Assembly (NCBI GenBank): GCA_001918745.1
Contig: MNGN01000031.1
Coordinates: forward strand, 1-33,650
Direction: 5' to 3'
Length of the DNA: 33,650 nucleotides
Source: Crenarchaeota archaeon 13_1_40CM_3_52_17
GTDB lineage: Archaea; Thermoproteota; Bathyarchaeia; 40CM-2-53-6
Shown here: piece by piece, positions 24,518-31,885 of the stretch
Numbering within the stretch: the first letter of the stretch is position 1
Layout: every line of letters begins with the position of its first letter
Translations under genes and position numbers: made by a program
Notes under the pieces: generated by a model
What the model saw: the letters and a program-made list of their open reading frames with translations, nothing else
Told to the model about the DNA's origin: nothing
Databases searched by the model: none

Positions 24518-25138
24518 ATGGTTATACACTACGAAGACATGATCACTCCTGTGCAAACGACAAGCACGCCTCTCTCAATCGACCTAGTCCGCGAGTTCGT
24601 AGTCGCCGGCCACGGAAACCTAGAAAAAGTACAAAAAATGCTCGCAGAGAAACCGGATCTACTAAACGCGGCATACGCTTGGACCGAGACCGACCGGGAA
24701 ACAGCGATTCAAGGCGCAACTCAAGTCGGCAGCGTTTCTATTACGGAATACCTTCTCGAAAATGGAGCGCCCCTCGAAATCTGCACAGCGGCAATGCTCG
24801 GAAGAAAAGACCTAGTCGAGAAGAGAATTCGAGACAATCCTAGTAGTATCAACTCGACAGGGGCACATCGTATCCCGCTCCTGCCACATGCGGCATGGAG
24901 TGGGAATCTCGAACTTGTTCAGTACCTGTTCCAAAACGGGGCGAAGACAGGATCATCTTTGGCCCTCCAAAACGCGGTTACAAGAGGTTACCACGACTTG
25001 GTCTTCTGGCTCATCGCCAACGCAGATCCGGACTTGAATGCCAAGAACTTTCAGGGAAAAACCCCGCTGTCGCTGTCTATGGAAAAGAAACACGAAACCA
25101 TTGCCCAACTCCTAAGGGAGCACGGTGCCAAGGAATAG
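24518..25138 (+). CDS. Ankyrin-repeat protein
   Basis: 206-aa soluble protein built of about five ankyrin-like repeats, seen as GSVSITEYLLENGAPLEI, GNLELVQYLFQNGAKTG, GYHDLVFWLIANADPDLNAK and KKHETIAQLLREHGAK, each a helix-turn-helix with the xxLLxxGA ending. Ankyrin stacks bind partner proteins; none can be named. Met codons at 24518 and 24539 are both possible starts. It lies directly downstream of the tRNA gene, a place where acquired genes often sit, but there is no direct sign of transfer. Confidence 0.85.
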   Translation: MVIHYEDMITPVQTTSTPLSIDLVREFVVAGHGNLEKVQKMLAEKPDLLNAAYAWTETDRETAIQGATQVGSVSITEYLLENGAPLEICTAAMLGRKDLVEKRIRDNPSSINSTGAHRIPLLPHAAWSGNLELVQYLFQNGAKTGSSLALQNAVTRGYHDLVFWLIANADPDLNAKNFQGKTPLSLSMEKKHETIAQLLREHGAKE

Positions 25139-25207
25139 TTAGCCCGACAATCTCGATCAACGAAACCCTCGCGTCCAACTCGTGCTGTCTGAGGTCAGAT
25201 TAACCGA

Positions 25208-25351
25208 TTGAAACTTCGCAAGTCTGTCGAAGGAGATCAACGACGACCATCCTGCTCGAAACATGGACCATACGATGGTCCCTACTGTCCGGAATGTTAT
25301 GAGCGCGCCATGAGCGGCGAAATCGACAGGAAGACGGCGGCATCGAGCTAA
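25208..25351 (+). CDS. Small zinc-knuckle protein, 47 aa
   Basis: TTG-started frame of 47 codons. It reads CSKHGPYDGPYCPECYER in the middle: two metal-binding pairs (Cys-x2-His and Cys-x2-Cys) spaced like a small zinc ribbon, followed by a polar helix. Codon choice resembles the neighbouring genes. It occupies most of the 328-base gap between the ankyrin and HEAT genes. Start uncertain; no family recognised. The Cys/His pattern is the main reason to believe it is coding. Confidence 0.5.
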   Translation: MKLRKSVEGDQRRPSCSKHGPYDGPYCPECYERAMSGEIDRKTAASS

Positions 25352-25466
25352 AATAATCCGTGTCCAACTCCTCGGCCTTTGTAGTGATTGTGCGAATGGA
25401 ACATCTGTTTCATCGAGCACCAAACAGCTATCGCCGCTTCATAGAATCAGAGATAGTGAGACTTCA

Positions 25467-25976
25467 TTGAAGTCAATATCACAGGACGAGAGGCTGAGGG
25501 TCGCTCCGAATTACTCGAAAGACTTCGAGACCCTTGAAAAGATGGAATGGGCTTTCTCGAAAGGAGACACTGACTTCTTCAGAGCAGTCCTCGACACCAG
25601 ACCAAGCTTGCTCCTCCGAATACACTCAGTCTGCATGCTCGCGGACATGAAAGATGAAAGGGCAGTTCCAGCTCTCTGCGAGACGCTGAGACGAGATCCA
25701 AGTCCACTGGTCAGACATGAGGCTGCGTTTGCACTTGGCCAACTGGAGTTCAAGTCATCAGTTCCCTTCCTCCTAGAAGCCATGGCGGCCGACGAGAGCG
25801 TCCTAGTACGACATGAATCTGCGGTGGCACTCGGGTCCATCGGAGAAGAGACAGCCCGCTCAGGACTGATCGACAGATTACGAGACCCAGATGAGGACGT
25901 GCGATTGTCCGCCGAAGTTGCTCTAGCCGATCTCGACTTTCTAGAGCGCCTAAAGACACGAACCACTAGGCGGTGA
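25467..25976 (+). CDS. HEAT-repeat protein
   Basis: 169-aa protein with PBS-lyase/HEAT-like repeats: DERAVPALCETLRRD, SPLVRHEAAFALGQL, KSSVPFLLEAMAAD, SVLVRHESAVALGSIG and a last ARSGLIDRLRDPDEDVRLSAE repeat. The repeated xLVRHExAxALGxx helices resemble those of deoxyhypusine hydroxylase, where His-Glu pairs bind iron, but only two HE pairs are present, so a scaffold role is likelier. The start is TTG at 25467. It ends 16 bases before trm5, so co-transcription is likely. Confidence 0.85.
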   Translation: MKSISQDERLRVAPNYSKDFETLEKMEWAFSKGDTDFFRAVLDTRPSLLLRIHSVCMLADMKDERAVPALCETLRRDPSPLVRHEAAFALGQLEFKSSVPFLLEAMAADESVLVRHESAVALGSIGEETARSGLIDRLRDPDEDVRLSAEVALADLDFLERLKTRTTRR

Positions 25977-25992
25977 ATACCGAGTTCCACCG

Positions 25993-27093
25993 TTGAGTCG
26001 GTATGAAGATTCCACCCGCCTCCGGGAAAGCTTGTCTCTGAGCATCTCAAAGAATCAAGGAGAGGAAGCGATCCAGCTCCTGAGTAAGCTGAAGCTACTG
26101 AACAGAAAACTCTCCCCGCGAACAATAGACGATCAACTGCACGTGCCCCTGTCGCGAACGCCACAACTAGAAGAGCAAAGACTGCTTGAAAGCGTCCTAG
26201 GAAAACAAAGTCTAAAACAAGAGAAATTTCACTTCAGAGCACAAATCATTGGCTCACTGGAGGAGGTCGTAGCTCGACAACTTCCTTCCAGCGTTATTCC
26301 ACTCGTTTCAAAATCGTTCGATGTGATCGGTGACATAGCCATCCTGGAACTCTCTCCCGAAGCAGAACCATTCGAGAGGAACATCGCCGAAGCGCTGATG
26401 AAGGTCCACAAGAACGTCAAGACAGTCTACTCAAAAGCTGGACCAATCACCGACAACCAGCGATTGAGGCCTCTACATCACGTCCTCGGGTCGAATCGAA
26501 CAGAGACAATTCATAGAGAACTAGGTTGTCGTTTCAAGATCGACGTTGCGAAAGCCTTCTTCTCACCCCGTCAATCCACCGAGCATCGAAAAGTGGCCGA
26601 ACAGGTACGGCCAGGAGAATGCGTGGTAGACATGTTCGCGGGCGTGGGACCCTTCTCGGTACTCATCGCGAAACGATTGAAAGACGTACGAATCCACGCT
26701 ATAGATGCCAACCCCGAAGCTGCCAAGCTGATCGGAGAAAACGCGAAATTGAACAAGGTCCAAGACAGGATAACGGTGTGGTCCGGTGACGCCCGTGTCG
26801 TCATCAGGGAGAACCTCGCTGGCATAGCATCGCGAGTGATAATGAATCACCCTTCACAAGCGAGGGAGTTCTTGGAACACGCATGTGAAGCATTTGGGAG
26901 CGACGGAGGAATCGTTCACTACTACACCTTCGCAGAAGGAATCGACAGCGAGCTAGAGGCTCGGAAAGAACTTACAGGTGTCCTGGATAATTCAAGGTGG
27001 CGGGTCAAGGAAGTCAAGGCAACACGGAAGGTGAGGGGTGTCGCTCCGATGAAATGGCAAATCGCGATAGACGCGGAACTTGCGCCAGCCTAG
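25993..27093 (+). CDS. trm5: tRNA (guanine-37-N1)-methyltransferase, Trm5 type
   Basis: SAM-dependent class I methyltransferase making m1G37, which prevents frameshifting and in archaea is the first step to wyosine. The N-terminal D1/D2 recognition domains end near KAFFSPRQSTEH; the Rossmann core shows VVDMFAGVGPFSVLIAK, HAIDANPEAAKLIGENAKLN and VIMNHPSQAREFL. The family motif at the last place is usually MNLP, so His replaces Leu here. The 366-aa length is typical. The start is TTG at 25993. It ends overlapping the convergent DUF371 gene by four bases. Confidence 0.92.
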   Translation: MSRYEDSTRLRESLSLSISKNQGEEAIQLLSKLKLLNRKLSPRTIDDQLHVPLSRTPQLEEQRLLESVLGKQSLKQEKFHFRAQIIGSLEEVVARQLPSSVIPLVSKSFDVIGDIAILELSPEAEPFERNIAEALMKVHKNVKTVYSKAGPITDNQRLRPLHHVLGSNRTETIHRELGCRFKIDVAKAFFSPRQSTEHRKVAEQVRPGECVVDMFAGVGPFSVLIAKRLKDVRIHAIDANPEAAKLIGENAKLNKVQDRITVWSGDARVVIRENLAGIASRVIMNHPSQAREFLEHACEAFGSDGGIVHYYTFAEGIDSELEARKELTGVLDNSRWRVKEVKATRKVRGVAPMKWQIAIDAELAPA

Positions 27094-27509
27094 GTCTCCA
27101 CGATTAGCTCGACCAACACCTGCCGCCTAGGATCTTGAAGCAATTCCACGAATGATCTCGGGATATCAGCCGCCGCCCGATTTGAGTGCACCATCAGGGT
27201 CCTATCAGATATGAAACCACTTTTTCTGACCACCATGTCCGTGGGATGGGAGAGAGTCAATCCCTGGGCACCTCGCCCCTGGACGGAGAATTGATGGACG
27301 TCAACCGTCAGAGTTAAGTTGACTTTACAGGTCTCGCTGGAGAGAGCTTTTTTCATCGGCTCGGGCAAGTCGCTCAATGCAACGGAGCACCCGACCGCAA
27401 CGATGCAGTCTCCCTTATTGCCAAGATCAGTGTCCGCTGTGAGCTCCAAAGTCGTCGGGTGACTTGACGAGACCGAAGGATGGCCCCGCGCGTAGAACTT
27501 GAAATTCAT
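27090..27509 (-). CDS. DUF371 family protein
   Basis: 139-aa archaeal DUF371 protein, function unknown. The family pattern is visible in FYARGHPSVSSSHPTTLELTAD, GDCIVAVGCSVALSDLP and the end IPRSFVELLQDP. It is probably a beta-rich soluble protein. It is convergent with trm5 and divergent from pcm, with a 78-base spacer that must hold both promoters. Confidence 0.85.
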   Translation of the reverse strand: MNFKFYARGHPSVSSSHPTTLELTADTDLGNKGDCIVAVGCSVALSDLPEPMKKALSSETCKVNLTLTVDVHQFSVQGRGAQGLTLSHPTDMVVRKSGFISDRTLMVHSNRAAADIPRSFVELLQDPRRQVLVELIVET

Positions 27510-27587
27510 CGAGAGTTACACTATTCGACCAGAGGGGTCTAATATGCTCATCAACGAGTGACATGAGGGGAGGGATGACCGAAGTCC

Positions 27588-28268
27588 GTGGATTTCGCTA
27601 GTGAACGAGAAAGAATGGTCCGGGCCCTAATTGCCGAAGGACTCCTCAAGACCCGCAAGGTCATTGACTCTATGAGAGCGGTTCCGAGAGAACTGTTCGT
27701 GTCCAGCCAAATGCGACAGTACGCGTACAACGATACTCCATTACCGACGGAGCATGGCCAAACGATCAGTGCGCCACTCGGCTGAACAGCCGGGCGTTAC
27801 ATGGTGGCCATGATGGACGAGGCGTTGGAGCTACGACATGGGATGAGGGTGCTCGAAGTAGGCGCAGGAAGTGGATACCATGCGGCCACCATCGCGGAAA
27901 TTGTACGCGACGAGGGACATGTTTTTGCGATCGAATATCTCGATAAACTGATTGCTTTCGCGAGGAGCAACCTGGATCGAGCAGGATACACCAATCGGGT
28001 CACGCTGGTTCAAGGCGATGGATCATTGGGTTACGCTGAGCGAGCCCCGTACGACAGAATACTCGTCACGGCCGCGGCCCCCAAGATTCCGCCCAATCTG
28101 CTAGAACAACTGAAGCCAGACGGAGCTCTCGTCGTCCCAGTCGGTGGAAGAATGTTCCCACAAGAGCTTATCCGGGTCCGGAAGAAGCCTGATGGAACCT
28201 TGGATCGGGATTCCCTGGGAGGAGTTGCATTCGTGCCCCTCATCGGGAAATATGGCTTCAGCGACTAA
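27588..28268 (+). CDS. pcm: Protein-L-isoaspartate O-methyltransferase, interrupted by an mRNA intron
   Basis: Repairs isoaspartyl residues using SAM. Exon 1 is 27588-27777 (GTG start), exon 2 is 27799-28268; together 660 nt, 219 aa, the usual PCMT length. Exon 1 holds MRAVPRELFV and GQTISAP, exon 2 holds the SAM motif VLEVGAGSGYHAATIAE, LVQGDGSLG and YDRILVTAAAPKIP. In genomic DNA an in-frame TGA (27783-27785) separates them. Removing 21 nt creates a CAC codon (His64) across the junction and yields SAPHMVAMM, the conserved PCMT segment. Without splicing only a 65-residue N-terminal piece forms. The stop overlaps that of convergent fen1. Confidence 0.93.
27778..27798 (+). other. 21-nt BHB intron in the pcm coding sequence
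   Basis: Textbook bulge-helix-bulge. Central helix CGCC (27772-27775) with GGCG (27793-27796); bulges ACT (27776-27778) and TTA (27797-27799), cut after the second base of each; intron stem CGGCT (27779-27783) with AGCCG (27788-27792) closed by a GAAC loop; exon helix GTG (27769-27771) with CAT (27800-27802), one G-U pair. The cut positions predicted by the motif are exactly those that rebuild Ala-Pro-His-Met. The intron contains the in-frame TGA and is a multiple of three. Confidence 0.93.
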
Positions 28269-29302
28269 CTGCCGAAGAAGGATTCAAGCGTCTTCTTGCC
28301 ACTCTCTTTCGCCATTGCAGTCCTTGCCCTTTCCACTACGGTTCTGACTCTCTCCTCGTTGAAGTCTCTCTCTCCGCAGAGGAACTGCACCAGAGATTCA
28401 ACATCGGATTCACGCCATTCCAAAGTGTAATTCGAAGTGACGGCAGGCCTCAGAAATATCTCCCTAATCCTGTCCAACTCGGGTGGCGGAACTACATCCT
28501 TGTTCACTTCGGCAATTCTCTCGACCCTGCCATACTCTTTGACCAGCTTCAGCGCGGTCTTGGGTCCTATGCCTTTGAAACCGTCTGGGTTGAAATCTGT
28601 ACCGATCAGAATTCCCAAGTCCACGAGTTGTTCTCGTGAAAGCTGGAGAGTCTGCAATGTTGATGTCAGGTCTACTAGTTCTGGCTCTACCTGCACGTAG
28701 GCCTCTCGCATAGGCAGCTTTCTCTTTCCACTTATTGCGAGATTCCGGACGAGCCGCCGGGCCCCGAATAGGAGAGAATCGTAATCCTGGCTGACTGCGG
28801 CCCAAACATCCCCGCGAGCAGCCATGTAGGCGGCCTGGGCTTCTCCTTCAGAAGGAGCTTGGACGATCGGCACCCCCAGGTACCGAAGAAGTCGGTGAGC
28901 ATCATCAATCATCAAATCCTTGAGGCTGGAAGTTGCCTGGGCGTAACGTTTCGCTTCCTCGAATTTGCCGGTCGAGAGCGCGGATTCGTATCTCGTTGTG
29001 GCCTCGAACCTGATGGTCCGTCGCCGCTTGATCTCCGTGTCTTTGAGACTGGGCGGCTTTCCGTCGAAAACATACACGAGTCTGATGCCTCTCTCTGCCA
29101 AGTTGGTCGTTCGATAAAGGAGCCCGCTCAAGTGACTCGTAACCCTGCTCTGCCGGTCCATCAATGGCTCGCCGGTGGGCCCTCGAATTATTGCGAGAAA
29201 TTGGTAAAGCGCATTGTAGGCATCTACCGCGAAAGTCTTTCCCGCAAACTCGTCCAGTGAGATCTTGGATCGGGAAATGATGTCACCAAGATCCACGCCC
29301 AA
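28265..29302 (-). CDS. fen: Flap endonuclease 1
   Basis: Structure-specific 5' nuclease removing flaps during Okazaki-fragment maturation and repair. The N-nuclease (FAVDAYNALYQFL, YVFDGKPPSLK), I-nuclease (EGEAQAAYMAARGDVWAAVSQ, DYDSLLFGA) and helix-hairpin (LIGTDFNPDGFKGIGPKTAL) regions hold the metal-binding acids. The C-terminus KTLESFF is a PCNA-interacting peptide. The 345-aa length is typical. The start is TTG at 29302, encoding the invariant Gly-Val-Asp-Leu that must sit at the N-terminus. Confidence 0.95.
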   Translation of the reverse strand: MGVDLGDIISRSKISLDEFAGKTFAVDAYNALYQFLAIIRGPTGEPLMDRQSRVTSHLSGLLYRTTNLAERGIRLVYVFDGKPPSLKDTEIKRRRTIRFEATTRYESALSTGKFEEAKRYAQATSSLKDLMIDDAHRLLRYLGVPIVQAPSEGEAQAAYMAARGDVWAAVSQDYDSLLFGARRLVRNLAISGKRKLPMREAYVQVEPELVDLTSTLQTLQLSREQLVDLGILIGTDFNPDGFKGIGPKTALKLVKEYGRVERIAEVNKDVVPPPELDRIREIFLRPAVTSNYTLEWRESDVESLVQFLCGERDFNEERVRTVVERARTAMAKESGKKTLESFFGS

Positions 29303-29326
29303 AGCTCTGCAACCCCTGACTGTATC

Positions 29327-30112
29327 CTAGGATCTCCTGATCCTGTACTCACCTACACGGTTCGCAACCAGCGCCGCCACACCTCCGGCACCAACTCCTC
29401 CGTCAATGTTGACCACAGCCATTCCCAGAGAACATGATTGCAGCATAGAGGCCAAAGCCGCGAGCCCTTTCTCTCCGAAACCGTAGCTTCTAGATGTAGG
29501 GACTCCTATTACCGGGACATCCACGATTCCGGCAACGACTGTGGGGAGCGCCCCTTCACGACCCGCAACCACTACGATGACATCGGCATTCCAATTGAGG
29601 AGATTGCGGACAGGCTCGAACAAGCGGTGAATTCCGGCTACGCCCACGTCATAGAAGGATTTGGTCTCACATCCCATCTCGCGAGCGATAACCTCCGCTT
29701 CTTCAGCTATAGGCATGTCAGAGGTCCCCGCCGTCAATACTCCCACTCTACCTCCACTTCGCCGCGTCCTGTAGCTCTTCGACTTTACAACGATCATTCG
29801 AGAGCGCAAAAAATATTCAACTCTAGACTCTTTTCCGATGATAGATCTAACAGCCTTGACTTGGGAACCGTTCGATCGACTGATGATTGCACGACCAGTT
29901 CGTCTCAACATTGCCTGACTGATCCTCGCTACATCGCTGTCGAGCTTGCCCTCAGCCAGAATCACTTCAGGAAGGCCCTTGCGCTTCTCTCGTCCAATGT
30001 CGAGCTTCGCAAACCGAGACAAGCTCGCGACGGCAAGGAGTCTATTCTTCCTCTCGAAACGTTTTCGACTTCGCTCAAATTTCTCCAGCGAGGACAAATC
30101 GGCCATTCCCAT
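29327..30112 (-). CDS. larB: LarB, pyridinium-3,5-biscarboxylate mononucleotide synthase
   Basis: 261-aa protein with a PurE-like C-terminal domain that carboxylates and hydrolyses nicotinate adenine dinucleotide, the first step of nickel-pincer nucleotide synthesis. Typical segments are GVLTAGTSDMPIAEEAEVIA, YDVGVAGIHRLF, VIVVVAGREGALPTVVAG, VPVIGVPTSRSYGFGEKGL and VVNIDGGVGAGGVAA. It is divergent from larE, the sulfur-insertion enzyme of the same pathway, which strengthens the call over a purine role. The Met at 30106 (third residue) may be the true leaderless start. Confidence 0.92.
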   Translation of the reverse strand: MGMADLSSLEKFERSRKRFERKNRLLAVASLSRFAKLDIGREKRKGLPEVILAEGKLDSDVARISQAMLRRTGRAIISRSNGSQVKAVRSIIGKESRVEYFLRSRMIVVKSKSYRTRRSGGRVGVLTAGTSDMPIAEEAEVIAREMGCETKSFYDVGVAGIHRLFEPVRNLLNWNADVIVVVAGREGALPTVVAGIVDVPVIGVPTSRSYGFGEKGLAALASMLQSCSLGMAVVNIDGGVGAGGVAALVANRVGEYRIRRS

Positions 30113-30126
30113 TTGCGAGTAAACTG

Positions 30127-30134
30127 TTTAAATT
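30127..30134. promoter_or_regulatory. Shared TATA-like element between larB and larE
   Basis: TTTAAATT contains the palindrome TTTAAA. It lies about 26 bases before the ATG at 30156 on the plus strand and about 24 bases from the ATG at 30106 on the minus strand, the spacing expected for leaderless archaeal transcripts in both directions. Confidence 0.5.
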
Positions 30135-30155
30135 GCCATGCGGAGTGTCTTGAAT

Positions 30156-31025
30156 ATGTTGCCTAGCCCTGCGATAACCGATTTGCAGGTAAAGATGGAG
30201 AAGGCTGTTGATATTATCGGCCGGTTCAACGGGGCTGTCGTTGCACTGTCGGCCGGAGTGGATAGCTCCCTCGTCGCTGCCCTTGCACGGAGGGCATTAG
30301 GGGACCGCGTTGTTGCAGTGACCGCCCTCTCGGAGTCTCTCGCACCCGGGGAGATGGAAGTCGCCCAGAAAACTGCGACGAAAATCGGGATCCGGCACAT
30401 TATTGCGGCGACAGATGAGGTGCATAACGCAAGTTACAAGGCGAATCCCTCTAACAGATGCTATTACTGCAAGGACACGCTCTATCGCGAACTGCGATGG
30501 CAAGCCGACAAGTCCGGATTCGAAGCGGTTCTTGATGGGACCCAACTCGACGATCTCGCTGAGATAAGGCCGGGACTTCTTGCCGCCCGTGAGGCGGGCG
30601 TAAGGAGTCCTCTCGCAGAAGCGGGCTTTTCTAAGAGCGAAGTACGAGAATCTGCTCGACTTCTCGGGCTCGAAGTGTGGGACAAGCCAGCTATGCCGTG
30701 TCTATCATCACGGATACCGCACGGCGAGGAGATCACAGTTCAGAAGCTATCTCAGGTTGGAGAAGCAGAATCAATTGTGAAACGACTCAGTGGCGCTCGA
30801 GACATTAGAGTCAGACACCATGGAACAGTTGCGGCAATCGAGGCTTCCCAAGAAGACTTACCACTTTTTCATGATGACAATTTGATGCGCGAGGTCGGGG
30901 AAGAGCTTAGGCGAATAGGATTCGCGAATGTAACCCTGGGCCCACGAAGATATCCAAACAGACAACGAACAGTGGAACTCGGGCAAGACCACCTCCTTCC
31001 AATCGTTAGCACTTCTAGTCAGTGA
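30156..31025 (+). CDS. larE: LarE, pyridinium biscarboxylate mononucleotide sulfurtransferase
   Basis: PP-loop enzyme that adenylates the LarB product and inserts sulfur for the nickel-pincer cofactor. The PP-loop is VVALSAGVDSSLVAAL; the Cys in PAMPCLSSRIPHGEE corresponds to the sacrificial sulfur-donor Cys of LarE, and NRCYYCK is a second conserved Cys pair. About 289 aa from the start chosen. The frame is open from an ATG at 30138, but the TATA-like element at 30127 favours ATG 30156. No larC or larA is seen in the window. Confidence 0.92.
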   Translation: MLPSPAITDLQVKMEKAVDIIGRFNGAVVALSAGVDSSLVAALARRALGDRVVAVTALSESLAPGEMEVAQKTATKIGIRHIIAATDEVHNASYKANPSNRCYYCKDTLYRELRWQADKSGFEAVLDGTQLDDLAEIRPGLLAAREAGVRSPLAEAGFSKSEVRESARLLGLEVWDKPAMPCLSSRIPHGEEITVQKLSQVGEAESIVKRLSGARDIRVRHHGTVAAIEASQEDLPLFHDDNLMREVGEELRRIGFANVTLGPRRYPNRQRTVELGQDHLLPIVSTSSQ

Positions 31026-31108
31026 CAAGAATGTCTGGAACCCCTCGGCCCCAACCTGCCTGATCGAGGTTATTCTTCCTCGGAACAGCCCTTTCAATCA
31101 TAGCTGAA

Positions 31109-31166
31109 AACGTTTTTAAGCTATCAGAAACCGATCCAGCACAAACTCTTTCCGTTTCTCGGAAAG
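31109..31166 (+). promoter_or_regulatory. Leader of the second proteasome gene: TATA-like box and hairpin
   Basis: GTTTTTAAG at 31109-31117 is TATA-like. Further down CTTTCCG and CGGAAAG (31148-31166) form an exact 7-bp stem with a TTTCT loop. If the TATA is used, the mRNA has a leader of about 100 bases with this hairpin, long for an archaeon. A five-codon reading frame (ATG at 31229 to TGA) lies just before the gene start. Other TATA choices nearer the gene (for example CTAATACA at about 31173) are possible. Confidence 0.4.
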
Positions 31167-31241
31167 TAGGATCTAATACAAGAAGGACTGGACATACGAT
31201 AAGTTGGAGAACCCAAGACAACCAAGAATGAGCGTTTTGAA

Positions 31242-31841
31242 TTGACCACTACAATCGGTGTTGTTTGCAAGGATGGAGTTGTCCTCACGACCGATACAAG
31301 AGCGACCATGGGATCCTTTGTCGCCCATAAGCATGCAAAGAAAGTCTATCGAATCGATCATCATCTAGCAATGACGATTGCGGGAACAGTAGGAGACGCA
31401 CAAGCGTTGGTAGAAATGCTTAGAGCGAACTCTTCATTATACAGGCTTGACCTCGCTCGGCCAATCCCCGTAAACTCCGCAGCAAGGCTGGTTTCCAACA
31501 TCCTGTTCGGCGCCAGATACTACCCGCTCGGGGTCCAAGCACTAATCGGCGGAGTAGACGACAGTGGAGGACACATTTACGCACTCGACCCTCTCGGAAG
31601 CATGATGGAGGAAAAATACGTCTCAACTGGATCTGGATCTCCCGTCGCATACGGTGTTCTCGAATCGGAGTGGAAAGACTCGATGAACGTCAAGGAGTCG
31701 GTGCCCATAGTTGTGAGAGCGATCGATTCGGCCATGAAAAGGGATTCGGCAAGCGGCGACAGTTTCGATGTTGCCCTAATCACGAAGGAAGGATACAGGG
31801 AACTCACAGAGGACGAAAAGAAGCACATCCTCCACGCCTGA
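31242..31841 (+). CDS. psmB: 20S proteasome beta subunit, catalytically active type
   Basis: 199-aa beta subunit. The mature end TTTIGVVCKDG begins directly after the initiator, with the catalytic Thr1, Asp17 (TTDTR) and Lys33 (HAKKV) all in register; SASGDSFDVALI supplies the Ser129/Asp166-type region. The start is TTG at 31242: the frame is open upstream only to 31203 without a standard start, so there is essentially no propeptide, and removal of Met alone would expose Thr1. It is the active partner of the subunit at 17721. aCPSF1 follows 44 bases later. Confidence 0.94.
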   Translation: MTTTIGVVCKDGVVLTTDTRATMGSFVAHKHAKKVYRIDHHLAMTIAGTVGDAQALVEMLRANSSLYRLDLARPIPVNSAARLVSNILFGARYYPLGVQALIGGVDDSGGHIYALDPLGSMMEEKYVSTGSGSPVAYGVLESEWKDSMNVKESVPIVVRAIDSAMKRDSASGDSFDVALITKEGYRELTEDEKKHILHA

Positions 31842-31885
31842 TCCCTTCTTCGCACCTTCCACAGATATCAGAGTCGTAGAGAAGA

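Noticed and set aside
27783-27785. Selenocysteine or stop read-through as explanation for the TGA in pcm
   Set aside because: Read-through would leave seven extra residues inside the conserved SAP-HMVAMM segment, and there is no Cys in homologues at this place. The perfect BHB and the exact repair of the motif explain the TGA better.
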